DNA of 64,000 nucleotides from NCBI GenBank assembly GCA_004431415.1, contig QPMI01000655.1:124001-188000 (forward strand), in the 5' to 3' direction. The position numbers were made by a program, and so were the translations under genes. The notes beneath the pieces were generated by a model that was not told where the DNA came from, searched no databases, and saw only the letters and a program-made list of their open reading frames with translations. Below, piece by piece: positions 29,923 through 41,580 of this stretch. This DNA is from Cyanophora paradoxa. Its lineage: Eukaryota; Glaucocystophyceae; Cyanophorales; Cyanophoraceae. The first letter of the stretch is position 1. The number at the start of each line of letters is the position of its first letter.

Positions 29923-32900
29923 ATGCGCTTCACGACTCCGCTCCGTCTGCGTGGCGGAGTGCGACCTTCTAGTGCTGAGAGCGTTCTAAATGAGCTTCGG
30001 AAAGATCCCCGCACGACGGCTGAGTGGGACGCGTCCGCGCGAACGCTCAAGGTGCGCGGCCGTGGGGCCCTTTCGTCGCGCCTCTCACCGGCGTCTCACG
30101 TGCGCCTGGACAGATGCGCATCGGTCGCAATGCGTGCACGGTTCACATGCCCGAGGAAGAATACTGCTACCTGGTGGTGGACAACGCGGACGACAGGGCT
30201 CTGCCGATCTTCGAGGAGGCAATGGAAATGTGCGGTGATGGGTCTTCGGCGCGAGCGGTCATCATGCACCTGCGCGACGGTGCGTACAACGGCCGCCGAG
30301 GCGGCTCGCACGTTGCATGCTGACGCCGCGTTCGCTTCGCGGCTCGCAGAGCTCCTGAAGGGGGCATCGCCGCTGGGGAAGCGGAAGGAGCCCGAGGAGG
30401 CGAAGGCGGGGGCGGAGGATTCGGACGGGGAGAGCTTCAAGTCCGTCAGCAGCGACGGCGAGGGCGAGGAGGAGGGGATGCAGCAGCTCGGCATGCTGGA
30501 GAGCGGCGAGAAGGGCGTGCTGCTCGCGCACGTCAGGCAGGCGCAGGAGCTGCTGCCGGAGATGCGCCTGGCGGTGAGCGAGGCCGGGGCGGCGGCGACG
30601 GTGCGGATCGAGCTGCACCCGGGCCTGCTGGGGCCGATGCTGGGGATGGCGCTGGGGGTGCGGACGGAGACGCCGATCGTGGTGGCGATCCCCTTCTCGG
30701 CGGAGCGCTACATCGGGGCGGGGCGGCCCGTCGAGGAGGTCCGCATCATGCAGAAGGACAACCCCTCCCTCGGCATTGGTTCGTCCCTCCCGCGCCCCGC
30801 CCCCGCCCCTCTCCGCAGGCAGCCGACGCCCGGGGCGGGGCAGCGCTGCAGCTGAAGGAGATCCTGGGGGCGTTCCTGCGCAACCACTGGCCCGCCTACT
30901 GCTCCGAGGTCCCCCGCATCGAGGTCCCGCCCCCCGCCCCCCGCCCCCGGGGGGCCCAGCTCCCTCACCCGAGGCCGCCGGCAGCTGCCCGAGGCGAGAG
31001 AGGCGGCGTTGAAGAGGATGGTCGAGATGGGCTTCGACCCGCTCCTCTCGCGCGCGCTGCTGCGGCTGCACTGCAACGACGAGGCGGCGGCGGCGGCGGC
31101 GCTGGCGGACCAGCGGGCGGCGCACACGCCGCTGGCGACGGGCGAGTGCCGCCTCAACTTCGTCGAGCAGATCGCGACCTACCTCCAGGCGCGCCTCCTC
31201 CAGCTCTGCTCCTTCTGCCTCATCTGCGGTGCGCCCGCCCCCCGCCGTGCGCCTCCTCGGGGGCGACGGCGAGGGCAGACACGCCGCTGGAGTCGTCGGG
31301 GGTGAAGCCGGTGGTGTGCGGCAAGCAGACGTGCGTCTTCCGCTACGGCGAGCTCGGCCTGGGCGCCAACCTCCACGCCGAGCTCCGCACCAGCCCCGAC
31401 TGCATCGAGTCCGCCCCGCCCCCCGCCCCTCCACTGGCTCCGCTCACAGCGGCCCGGCCTGGGGGGGCAGCCTTCTGCTGAACTTCGTGTGGGCGGCGTG
31501 CGGGAGCCAGCGGCGGGCGCTGATGGCGGAGCCCTTCCCCGTGGACTTCCGCGCGCCCAACGCCGAGGCGGCGCAGTACGACGCCGCCCTCGCCGCCCTC
31601 CTCTCCCCGCAACAGCCGGCGCCGGCGGCGGCGCCGGCGGCGGCGGCTGCGGCGGCGGGGTGCTGGCGGGGCGGCGGGGGCGCGGGCGCGGCGGCGGGGC
31701 GCTGGAGAAGCTGGCGCGGATGAAGGACTTCACGGGGCTGCTGGAGGTGCTGAACTCGATCCCCAAGGTCAAGGACCTCCTCCAGGCGCCCGCCCCCTCG
31801 CCTCGCCTCCCCTCGGCCCCACCATCCGCTCACCGCTCCGCCTCAGATGCCGGACCTGCAGGCGGGGCTCGACGCCCGGCACCCGCGCGCCTTCCGCCTC
31901 CTCCGCTGGATCTCCAGCTCCAACCGCGCCCACCTCGTCCGCCTCGAGCCCTCCAAGGCCCGCCCCCGCCCCGCCCCGCCCCCTCGCCCCCTCTCTCACC
32001 CGCCGGCCCGCCCCGCAGGTCATCCAGGAGTTCGTCACCCCGAGTGCGGCCCCGCCCCCCCGCCGCCGCCGGCCCGTGCGTGCCGACCGAGCGCGGCGGG
32101 ACGCAGACCAGTTCTACTTCCTGTCGACGCCGCCGGAGAAGGAGCAGGCGTTCAAGGCGCTGCGGCGGCAGCACGGCTCCTTCTTCGCCATCCACGGCTC
32201 GCCCCTCGAGTGCTGGCACTCCATCCTCCGCGTCGGCCTCCGCAACGCCTCCAACGTGCCCCCGCCTCTCCTCCTCCCGCACCACCCTCTCTCATCCTCT
32301 CACACCCGGCAGACCGCGTACATGACGACCGGCGCCGCATACGGCTCGGGCGAGCCAGCTCGCCCCTCGCCCGCGCCCCGCGGCGCCGCCTCACCGGGTG
32401 CCGCGCCGCGCCCCGCAGGCATCTACCTCTCGCCGAGCGCCGCGACGTCGGCGGCCTACATGCAGCGGCAGCAGACCCCCGTGCGCCCGCCGGCAGACCG
32501 CCCTCCCCGCCCCCGCCGGCCCGGCCCGGCGCCGACGCGCGCCCCCGCGCGCAGGGCTGGCGCCTCTCGGCCTTCGCCGGCGGCAACATCCAAGTCATGG
32601 CCGTCTGCGAGGCGCGCCGTACCCCTCCCCCCCCACCCCCCATCCGAGGGGTTCGGATGGCGGGCGCTCAGAGGCATAAGATCGAAAGATCAAGAGATCG
32701 AGAGGGCGGGGCTGGGCGGGGCTGAGGCGGGGCGGGGCAGGTGGTGGACCACCCGCAGCTGGCAGGGCAGCCGAACCCGCACTACGTCGTCCCCAACCCC
32801 GACTGGGTCGTCACCAGGCCCGCCCCCGCGCCCCTCGCCCCGCCCCGCCCCGCCCCGCCGGGGGCCTCACGGGGGCCCGCAGGCTGCTGCTGGTGATCAC

Positions 32901-32985
32901 GGACACGAAGGCGCCGCAGATCGAGCTGAAGAGGAACTCGCCCCTCAACGCCGCCCTCCGCTCCCTCGCCGCCTCCTTCTCCTGA
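29923..32985 (+). CDS. PARP6/PARP8-like mono-ADP-ribosyltransferase with UBA-like domain (complete copy)
   Basis: It transfers ADP-ribose from NAD+ to proteins. Exon 1 (ATG 29923, MRFTTPLRLRGGVRPSS) joins MRIGRNACTVHMPEEEYCYL, then a Lys/Glu-rich linker. A PARP6/8-type region follows: ETPIVVAIPFSAERYIG, then NPSLGI|LQLKEILGAFLRNHWPAY. A UBA-like stretch comes next (LKRMVEMGFDPLLSRALLRL), then a zinc-binding-type block (LCSFCLICG, KQTCVFRYGELGLG). The catalytic domain has LQAGLDARHPRAFRLLRWIS, DQFYFLSTPPEKEQAFKAL, GSFFAIHGSPLECWHSILRV (donor loop HGS), GAAYG|GIYLSP (H-Y-type GIYLS) and LLLVITDTKAPQIE, ending SLAASFS (TGA 32983-32985). Nine or more short introns interrupt it. The last third, from 31691, belongs to the tandem duplication. 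Confidence 0.82.
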
Positions 32986-33797
32986 CGCCCCGGGGCCCAC
33001 CCCATCGCCGACCCCTCCCCCGCCCTCCCACCCAAGCCCGCCCCCACGCGCCCCCGGCCCCTAAACCCCCCCCCCCCCCCCTCCTCCTCTTCCTCCTCCC
33101 CCCCCCCTCCTCTTCCTCCTCCCCCCCACCCCACCCCCCACCCCCCACCCCTCCTCCCCGACCGCCCGCGCCTCTCCCGACCGCCCCGCCGCCGCTTCAA
33201 TCCCCGAACCGTGCCCCGTCGAGACCCTCCCGCCCCAGCTTCCAGGCTCTGATGCAAGCGCAATGTACCCGGGTCTTGTTGTGTACGCTTGGAATCATTG
33301 AATCGAACCTGTTGTGTGCTGCTGTACATGTCGCGTGCATGCGCACTGTCCCACTGTGGCAGCTGGCCGCCGGACCCTCACACCGTTGAACTTGCTGAGT
33401 TGATCATGACACTGTCCGACGGTCACATTGTCAAACTGAAAGTTCACGGTTGGAACATCGGAACGTTAACCGCTACCCAATTGCAACTTGGCAACCCACC
33501 ACTGGGCCAGGCTGCCAAGCTGCCGCAGTGCGGATCCAGAGCCCAAGCCTCGACCATCATGGCATGAAGCCTGTGACGCGTTGAAGATTGGGGAACTTCG
33601 GAATTGGGGAGAGAGTCCTACACATGACTACGTGACTGTACAATTGTGCATAACATTGAATGCGCTTACATCCAGCTCGAGCTTTAATTTGGAAGGGGAA
33701 AGGGGGTGGGGGGTGTGGGGGTGTGTGTGTGTGCAGGGGGCGGGGCCAGCCGTGGCCGATGGCGAGGGCCAGCGCAGGCCTCGGCAGCTCCAGCGCG
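32986..33797. other. Convergent intergenic region with C-rich and GT-rich tracts (copy 1)
   Basis: 33060-33160 is an almost pure C/T tract with C runs of 12 or more. 33240-33680 has ordinary composition and no supported exon despite an open frame of 92 codons at 33289. 33690-33740 is G-rich with (GT)6 near 33720. It lies between the convergent PARP and hydrogenase stops. Confidence 0.55.
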
Positions 33798-36700
33798 TCA
33801 CCACGCCTCGACGACGTACTTCATCTGCGCCGGCGCCCCGGCCCCCGCGCGCACCCTCAGCGAGACCACCTCTAGATCGAGCTCATGGGCCAGGCCTAGG
33901 GCGGCTGGGGCGGCGCGCGCGCCTCCCGCCGCATGCCCTCGAGGAGGGCGGAGGCCGCGCCGCGCGTGTAGCCCTCGGCCGCCCCGCCGGCCGCCAGCGC
34001 CGCCTCGACGGCGGCGCGGACGTCGCCGGGGACGCGGCCGCCGGGCCCGCAGTAGAAGAGGTGCCCGCCGCGCCGCGCGAGCAGCTCGTAGAGCAGCGCC
34101 GGCTGCTCCGCGATGCGCTCCTGCGGGGCCCTCGGCCCGAGCCCCGGCGGGCGGGGGCGGGGGCGGGCGGGGCGGGCCTGGACGAAGACGAGGCCGCGCT
34201 CGGGCGTGTCGTGCGAGAAGGCGACGGAGAGGTGCGTGAGGGCCCCCGCCTCCCCCGCCCCCGCCCACTCCTCCTCGTACTGCCCATGCCCGCCCCCACT
34301 CGCGCGCAGAGGCGCGGGGCGGGGCGGGGCGGAGCGGGGCGGGGCGGGGCGGGCGGGGCGGGCGGACGAGGAACTCGGTGCGGCGGTGGCGGAGGCCGAG
34401 GAAGAGGGCCGTCGCCCCGGGCCCCTTCCCCTCCCGGCCCTGCCACACCCGCTCCTGCCCCGCCCCGCCGGGGCAGTCGACGTCGGCTCCCCCGGGGCCC
34501 GGGGGACCACGGACGCGGGGAGGGGGCTGCGGGGAGGGGACCTGGACGATGGCGCGCATAGGGGCGATGCCCGTGCCCAGGCCCACCATCACTACCGGCG
34601 TCGAAGGGTGCGGGGGCATGCAGATCCCCACCCCGGGCTTCAGCGACGCCTGCCCCGCAGCTCAGCGCCTGGCCCGCGGCGGGGGCCGGGCCGGGGGTGG
34701 CGCACGGCGACCCAGTGGGGCCCGCCGGTGAGGGCGCGGAGGTAGCCGGTGCAGAGGCCGTAGGCGGGGGAGCCGTCGGGGCGCCGCCACTCGTTGATCA
34801 CCACGCTCAGCTCCAGGCGGCCCTTCTGCAGGCAGCGCTCTCCGCGACACGAGCGGGAGGCACAGCTCGAGGCGCGAGCCGGGGCGCGCCTTGAGGTGCG
34901 GGCTGGAGGAGATGGAGTAGTAGCGCGGCTGCCGCCCGGCGCCCGCTCAGCAGCGAGCGGGGAGAGGGGGGCTAGGGGGGCCGCCTTCATGGGGGGCACG
35001 AGGTCAAGGAGGTGGTCGAGGGGCGGCCGCGCCGAGGGGAAGCTCTCCAGCACCCCCGCGTGCGTCACCCGCCCTGCCCCGCACTTGAGACCGCCTCGAG
35101 ACGAGAGGGAGGGGGGCGGGGGCGGGGGCACGAGGGCGGCCTCGAGGGCGGCGAGGGCGGCGGGGGCGGCGGGGGAAGAGGAGGGGTCGGCGAGGGCCTC
35201 GAGGGCGGCGCGCTGGGCGGGGTCGGAGGCGAAGGGGGCGAGGCCGGCGAAGAAGCGGGCCCCGGGGCGCCCCCCGAAGAGGTCCATCTGCGGGGGGCGG
35301 GGCTGCAGGAGAGGCCCCCGCGCGGGAGGGCGGGGGGCGCACGCAGTCGCAGGCGTAGTCGAGGAGGGTGGTGCCCGGGGGCAGCGGCGGCCGCGGGCGC
35401 GCCCCGGGCCCCGCCTCGAGCGCCTCGAAGGCGACCCCGTCGCCGGGCTCCAGGCCCAGCCGCCGCAGGAGCGCCCCCGTCTCCCCGGGGTCGTTCCGGG
35501 GGTACACCGCCAGCGCGTCCCCCACCGTGTACCGCAGCTGCCGCAAGGCCGCCGGCATCGGTCGGAGGGCACGGGGGAGGAAGAGGGGGGGGTACCGGCT
35601 CGGGGATGGCGTCCACCTCGAAGGTCTGCGCGGCGGGAGGCGGTGAGGAAGAGGAGGAGGCGGGGCGGGGGCGCGGGGCGCGGGGCGCGCGAGGTGCCGG
35701 ATGTCGCGCTCGTAGCCGGCCGGCGTCAGCCGCTCGTTCCCCCCCAGCCGCACCAGCTACCGCACGTCCGCCTGCGTGTGAGGGGGCGGCGCGGGGCGTG
35801 CGTGGCAGGTGCGGGGGGCGGGCCTGGGCGCTCGGGTCGGTGAGGATGGGCCGCCACGCCTCGCCGAAGGCGCGGGGCGGGGCCCCGGGCTCCCCGGCGC
35901 TCAGCAGGGTCCGGTGTGAGGGCGCCCGGGGGCCCGCCTCCTCCCGCGCCGCCGGGAGCCGCAGCGCCTGCCCAACGAGGGTGAGGCGAGCCATGGCGGG
36001 GCGGGGCGGGGCGGGGCGGGGACGTCGAAGAGGGCGGGGGCCCAGGCGGCGAGGCCCGTCTCGAACTTGTCGGGGGCCTGGTCGTCGCCGAGGCCGCGGG
36101 GCAGCAGCGGCGCCGCCCCCAAAGCGGCCAGCCGCGCCTCCACCGCCGCCGAGGCGGCGTTGTAGCGCGCGTACCTGCGCGCCGGCTGAGGCCGGCCGCG
36201 GGCGCAGCGAGGCGGGCGAGGCGGGCACGAGGAGTCGCCGAGGCCGAAGACGGCGGAGCGGAGGCCGCGGAGCCAGGTGCGGGGCAGGCTCCCCGAGAGC
36301 CCCGCCACGAACTCCCGCGCGTTGTCCGGCACCTGCCCGCCCCCTCGAGCCGCGCCCCGGGGCGTCGGGAGCGGGGCCGGGGCGCGCCTCGCCCTGGCCG
36401 GCGGTGGAGATGACGACGAGGAGGACGGGCGTGCGCGGCAGCTCGTCCATCTCCAACGCGTCCGCCTGCCCCGCCCCGCCTCGACCCTCGGCGTCGGGGT
36501 CGGGCCGGGCGGGCGGGCGGGGCGGGCGGGCCTCGGAGCAGGTGACGGGGACGCCGCGGGCGGCGATGTCGCGGGCGAGCTGGCGGGCGACCCCTCCGCG
36601 TTCCCCGTCTCCGACCCGAACGCCACCCGCACCGCCCTGCCCGGCGACCGCCCGCGTGAGGCCGAGCGGGCCGGCGAGGGGCCGGCGGCGGACGGCGGGG

Positions 36701-38578
36701 GCAGGGGCAGAGGGGCGCGGGGGCGAGGCCCTCCTCGAGGGTCTCGAACGAGGCGCCCAGGGCGGCGGGGCTCGGGTGCCGGTGCCGCGCCGGCTCCCCG
36801 CGCCCGCCGCCTCCGCCAGCTCGTGCGCCTTGAACGCCGTGTGCAGCAGCTGCCCCGCCGCTCGGCGGCGGCCGGCGCCGAGCGACGAGGCAAGCGAAGC
36901 CCGGGAGACGCACCTCGTGGGAGAGGGAGCTCAGCGGCTGCCCGAAGAACCTGGCCGAGATCGAGGGCGCGGGCACTTGAGAGGGAGCTGGGAGCGGGCG
37001 AGGCGGAGGGCGGGACGGGACCTGGCGTAGAGGCAGCCGACGGCCGGGTTCTCGTGCGAGCGCCGCACCGTCGCCCGCTCGTCCGCCCCGTAGATCGCCG
37101 CAGCCCGCCGCTTCGCGATCCCCTTGTCCCGCGAGCGCGGCGCCCCGGGGCCGCTGATGCAGCCTTGCGGGCACAGCATCACCTGCGCGCGGAGAGGGAG
37201 GCCTGGGCGGTCGGCGGGGGGCGGGGCAGCGCGCGGGGAGGAGGTCGGGCGGGGCGGGTGCCTCGACGAAGTGGTAGTCGGAGGCGCCGGCGAGCGCCTT
37301 CTTCACCACCCGCTGGATGCTGCCCCGCCTCTCAGGGGGCGACCGGGGGCGCGGCGCAGGGGCGGGGGGCGGGGGGCCGGGCCTGTTGACGCCGCAGACG
37401 ACGCAGTACTTGAGCTCGGGGAGGCCGGGGAGGCCGAGGGGCACTGAGCCCTCCTTGACGCCGAAGAGCCCGCGCGCGTCCCGCACCTCCACCCGCTCGA
37501 GGCGGCGGCCCGTCGCGAGCTCGTACGCGGTGCGCACGGCGGCCTCCATGACGCCGCCGGTGACGCCGAAGAGGGCCCCCGCGCCGCTCCCGCCCATGAG
37601 GTCCGTGAAGCGGCCCTCGGGCCCTCCCCGCTGAGGGCCCCCCACTCCACCCGCAGGCCCGCAGCAGCGCCCCAGCTCCCGCACCGTCACCACCTGCCCC
37701 GCCTCAGCCAGCCGCACCGCCGCCCTGCGGGGGGCGCGGGGCGCGCACGTGGTCGACCCTGTGGCGGGGCCCCTGCAGGGGCCCCCGCGACGCCTCCAAC
37801 CGCTTCATCTGCCGCCGTCGAGCGCGGCCGGTCGGGGCGGGCCGGGGGCGGGGGGAGGGGGCGGGGGCGGGCACGAAGCAGGGGACGACGCTGGTGACGA
37901 CGAGGCGGTCGGGGTCGACGCCGGCGGCGGCGCAGAAGGCGGTGCGGGCGATGGAGGCGGTCATCCCCTGCGGGCTCTTGCACGTCGAGAGGAGCGGGAT
38001 CACCTCCGGGCACTCCTCCGTCACCATCGCCTGCCCTGCCTCGCCCCCGCCGCCGCCCCGCGCGGCGAAAGTTGAGGCGCGGCCGCGAGCAGCACGGGCG
38101 GGGCGGCGCACATCCAGCGCAGCAGGAGGTGAACATGGGAAGGGCCCGCCGTTCTTCACCCTGCGCGCCCCGCGCCGTCCGACGCGGCCGGACATCACTG
38201 CAGACCGGGCGTACCGCTGGAGCAGCTCCGATGCCTCCTCCATAATCTGAGGGGCCCGGGCCCGATCAGTCGCGGGTCTACGAGCGCGTGGCCATGGCTG
38301 CCGTGTACCGTGACGTCGGCGCCGAAGCGAAGATCGAAGACGAAGTCAAAGCCGACGCGGCGGAGGGCCTGCACGAGCTGCTCCGGTCGCAGCGCCCCGG
38401 CGGCACTGCGCGGCGCAGCTCGAGGTATGGCCCCGCCGGCGGGCCGGGTTCGCGGCGAGCGCTGCGGTGCGGGCGGGCGTACTCCCGAACTCCTCAGGAT
38501 CGAAACAAACGTCGTAGGCGCGATCTGGTCGGTGTGAGGCGATCTGGTCGGGTGGCGGCCAGGGACAGGACATACCAT
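33798..38578 (-). CDS. [FeFe]-hydrogenase fused to CysJ/P450-reductase-type diflavin module (copy 1)
   Basis: Same gene as the copy at 43699-48490, where the domains are described. Here several G/C runs are one base shorter, which breaks the frame inside exons. For example near 37620-37680 GGGCCCTCCCCG, ACCCGCAGG and GCCCCAGC replace the longer runs of copy 2. Elsewhere exons are identical. The breaks may be sequencing or consensus errors rather than real mutations. The last exon MKYVVEAW (TGA 33798-33800) is joined through a GC-AG intron to LLEGMRRE. Confidence 0.78.
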
Positions 38579-38679
38579 AGCAGCGTGCAACTGAAGAATT
38601 CGAAGGGCGCGGGGCGCGCGAGTTTGAAATTCAGCGCGCGCGCGGTGCGCGGCAGAGAAGAGAGAGGGCGCGGCGACGC

Positions 38680-39144
38680 TCAGGCACGGCTCGCCTTGCC
38701 CTCCTCGCCTTTCCGCTCGAGCTCCTTCATCACCACCGCGGCCTCCTTCTTGAGCCTCGCAGACGCCGGGACCGCCGCAGCATCGGCACTGGCGCGTATT
38801 CGGTTATAATTAGGCGCCCGATGTACCGTGTAACACAATATTAATTCGCACGATATTAGTCGTGCACCGTTGTTGTGAGTCGTGCAGCTTCTCGGCTGGC
38901 TGCAGCTCGCCCGGGAGGACCGCTTTGATGGACTCCATCCTGTCGTACGCCTCGATCGAGCGCTCGCTCCTTCACAGCATCACAAAATCGAATTTGATCG
39001 ACTTTGTTGGGTACAGCATTGCAGAGGTCCAGCCCTTTGGCCTTGAGCTCGGCCCTTTGGGTTGTCCAAGCTGTCTTTGGTCAGCTAAGCGTAGTACGGT
39101 CCCGGTAGCAGCGCGGAGGCCCGCGGCCCCGCGCGGGCCGCCAT
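38680..39144 (-). CDS. Small unrecognised helical protein (copy 1)
   Basis: The C-terminal part is clear: SERSIEAYDRMESIKAVLP and GELQPAEKLHDSQQ join ADAAAVPASARLKKEAAVVM and KELERKGEEGKASRA (TGA 38680-38682) through an intron GTGCAC...CGCCAG that is AT-rich and keeps phase. Upstream, QRAELKAKGLDLCNA lies after GCTGACCAAAGACAG and is probably another exon. A start at the ATG on 39142-39144 (MAARAGPRASALLPG) is possible but would need a very short first intron. The product is charged and helical, perhaps 100 residues, and matches no family I know. It sits between the hydrogenase (same strand) and the kinase (head to head). Confidence 0.45.
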
Positions 39145-41179
39145 GCTGCCGCGGATCAATGTGAAGTCTCGTGGTCAACCGCCTTCGCGGCAAAGCCAGC
39201 CGCCAGCCTCGGATTCCGTACTTACCCCGCGCCGACCTGGGGTCGCATCCCGTGCGGGTCCTAGGGACGTGCTGGAGCTGCGACCAGATGCCTCGCCCGT
39301 GGCCGCCGGTCCCACAGGCAAGAGGCCAGCGAGCCGTGTCGTCCCCAGAGATCCTCGGAGAGCGCCACAGAGCGCCGCTCCCTCAGCGCCAACGAGGCAG
39401 GCGAAGCCGCCGACGAAGCAGCGGTCAGAGTCAGCGCAGCCTAGCGTGTACTACAAGTTGCAGAAAGAGAAGAGCCGCGGCGGCGCGCAGGCGAAGAACC
39501 CGCGGCTGCCGAAGCTGCCGGGAACCAGCAACACCATCGCCGGCCTGCCATCGCTGACGTTCCATAACAGCTACAGCAGCAGCACCATCGATGAGACCGT
39601 GGAGGAGAGCGCGAGGCTTGCGCAGTTCTCCACAAAGCGCGGTCCGGATCCTCCCTCCGAGTGTCCGCGCGCCTCCGAGTGCCGGCGAGAGCTGAGGGCC
39701 CCGCAGGTCCCCGAGCATGCAGGCGTTCGTGGAGGGGCCGGCGCCGGCGCAGCGCAGCGACACGCCGCCGCACGCCTCCTCGCGGAGGCGGAGCTCGGCG
39801 GAGATCGTGGAGGACGAGCTCGAGGCGAGCGCGCTCACCCCGCGCTCGCCCCGCCCCGCACCCCGCGCCTGACGCGCGCGCACGCACGCAGATCCCCGAG
39901 ATGATCGACATGCGGGACAGCGTGGCGGGCTCGTGCGCAGCGCGGAGCGGCGGGCGGCGGACGCGCGGCGGCGGTCGGTGGCGCGGGGCGCCCGCGAGGA
40001 GGACGGCTACGAGGACGACTTCGAGCCGGAGGAGGCGGCGCCGCCGCCGGCGGGGCTGCCGCTGGGCGTGGCGGGGCCCGACGCCCCCGAGATCGAGTGG
40101 GGGAGGTGGAGCTGGGGCAGCGGGTGGGGGTGGGGAGCTTCGCGCACGTCTTCCGGGGCCGGTGGCGGGGCCGCGAGGTCGCGTGAAGCGCTACATCGTC
40201 ACCGAGGAGTCCCTCCCCGAGCAGCAGCTCCGCCAGTTCCGCCGCGAGGTCCGCACCGCCCCCGCGCCCCCCCCGGGGCCCCGCCCACGGGGGCGGCGGG
40301 GCAGGCGGGGATCATGCGGCGGTGCGAGCACCCGAGCGTGATGCGGATGCACGGCGTGTGCACGCGGCCGGTGATGGCGATCGTGATGGAGTTCTGCTCG
40401 GGGGCTCCCTCCAGGCCCGCCTCCGCGACCCCGCCTGCCGCATGACGCGCCCCTCGTCTACCGCCTCGCCATCGCCGTGGCGGAGGGGATGGCGTACCTG
40501 CACGCGCAGGAGCCCCCGTCATGCACCGCGACCTTAAGCCCGCCAACGGTGCCCCCGCCCCGCGCACCGCCCGTCGCCGGCCGCGGCGTGACTCGCTGAG
40601 TGGCAGTGATGCTGCGGCGGGACGGGTCGCTGGCGATCGGCGACTTCGGCCTCTCCATCGACGTCGGCCGCGTCTCCACCGCCAGCATGGCCGCCATGGG
40701 CACCCTCGTCTTCTCCGCCCCCGAGGCCCGCCCCCGCCCCCCGCCCCCGCCGCGCGCCGCCGCCGCCGGCGCGGGCTGAGGCCTGCTGGCAGGTGGTGCG
40801 GCGGGAGCGGCCGGGGCTGGCGGCGGACGTCTACTCCTACGGCATGCTCCTCTACGAGCTCCTCTTCCGCCGGCCCCCCTTCTCCGACACCCCCCTCAAC
40901 CCCCTCAGTCCGCCCCGCCCCGCCCCGCCCCGCCCCGCCGATTCCCCCCTCCCGCCTCACGCCCGGCCCCGCGCAGTCGCGGCGGTACGGGCGGCGTACC
41001 ACGGGGCGCGGCCGTCGCTGGCGCGGGCGCCGCTGCCCGAGCTGGTGCCCCTCGTGGAGTCGTGCTGGCACGCCGAGCCGGCCCGCCGCCCCTCCTTCGT
41101 GCGCATCCTCGAGACCCTCGAGGGCCTCCGCGACCGCCGCACCCTCGGCAGCCGCCTCGGCTCCCGCGGACCCTCCTGA
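39143..41179 (+). CDS. TKL-like protein kinase (copy 1, several one-base run differences)
   Basis: Same gene as 49057-51100. In this copy, runs are shortened at about 40100 (GAGTGGGGGAGG), 40183 (GGTCGCGTG), 39930 (GGCGGGCTCG), 40406 (CGGGGGCTCC), 40450 and 40514, each shifting the frame in a conserved kinase segment. It is better than copy 2 at about 40876-40910, where PPFSDTPLNPL stays open. The start ATG lies in a good context (GCCGCCATGC). The stop is TGA 41177-41179. Confidence 0.78.
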
Positions 41180-41394
41180 CCCCAGTACTAGTTCTTCTTC
41201 GCGAGTAGTGTGTACAGGACGCCGCTAGTGCTTTTTCTTGTTGCTCTAGGCTTTTTTCTCTCGAATAGGCGACTCCGGCGGTTATCGACACCCCAGTGCG
41301 GCTGCGCATGCGCGTTGCCTCTTCGTGCGCGGGCACTTACTCAGTGATTGCGGGCGTTTGGTTCGAATTCGTTGTCGTCTTATGCAAACGGGAG
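41180..41394. other. Convergent 3' flanks of kinase and MPHOSPH6 fragment
   Basis: About 215 bp of T-richer sequence (TTTTTCTTGTTGCTCTAGGC near 41231) between the kinase stop and the MPHOSPH6 stop. No gene is seen. Confidence 0.4.
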
Positions 41395-41552
41395 CTACAC
41401 GTCTTTGGGCTTCAGAAAGCCCTTCTCCTTCTCCGCCTCCACCTTCTCCGCTTTGCGCGCCTTCTTGCCTATTCTGCGCAAGGCGCGCAAGACTGGCGTC
41501 AGCGCCCGCGCGGATCACATTTCCCCAACCAGGCGGTGCGCACCTCTGCGCC
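41395..41552 (-). pseudogene. 3'-terminal fragment of MPHOSPH6 left at the duplication junction
   Basis: It is identical to the last exon and last intron of the gene at 51316-51936: IGKKARKAEKVEAEKEKGFL and KPKDV with TAG 41395-41397, plus about nine bases of the exon before. All upstream exons are absent because the duplicated unit ends here. Confidence 0.85.
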
Positions 41553-41580
41553 TCTGCGCGGTGCGCACCTCTGCACCTCT
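41553..41580. repeat. 28-nt templated filler at the tandem junction
   Basis: The 17-nt word GCGGTGCGCACCTCTGC occurs at 41533-41549, at the end of copy 1, and again at 41558-41574 in the filler. CACCTCTGC then appears a third time, shortened, before PARP sequence starts at 41581. Re-copied junction words of this kind are typical of template switching. Confidence 0.8.

Larger units (their letters stand above)
31691..41552. repeat. Copy 1 of a 9.9-kb direct tandem duplication
   Basis: The sequence matches 41581-51473 base for base except for lengths of G or C runs. The offset rises from 9890 to 9921 along the unit. The left edge lies inside a PARP exon (GCGGCGGGG at 31691). The right edge lies at an intron-exon border of MPHOSPH6. 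Confidence 0.95.

Noticed and set aside
33289-33567. A 92-codon plus-strand frame between PARP and hydrogenase (also at 43190)
   Set aside because: It has no conserved motif, lies between convergent stops and has no matching splice signals. Its identity in both copies is explained by the duplication.
38862-39164. A 100-codon plus-strand frame upstream of the kinase
   Set aside because: The opposite strand carries more protein-like exons (SERSIEAYDRMESIKAVLP) with consistent phase, so this frame is a shadow.
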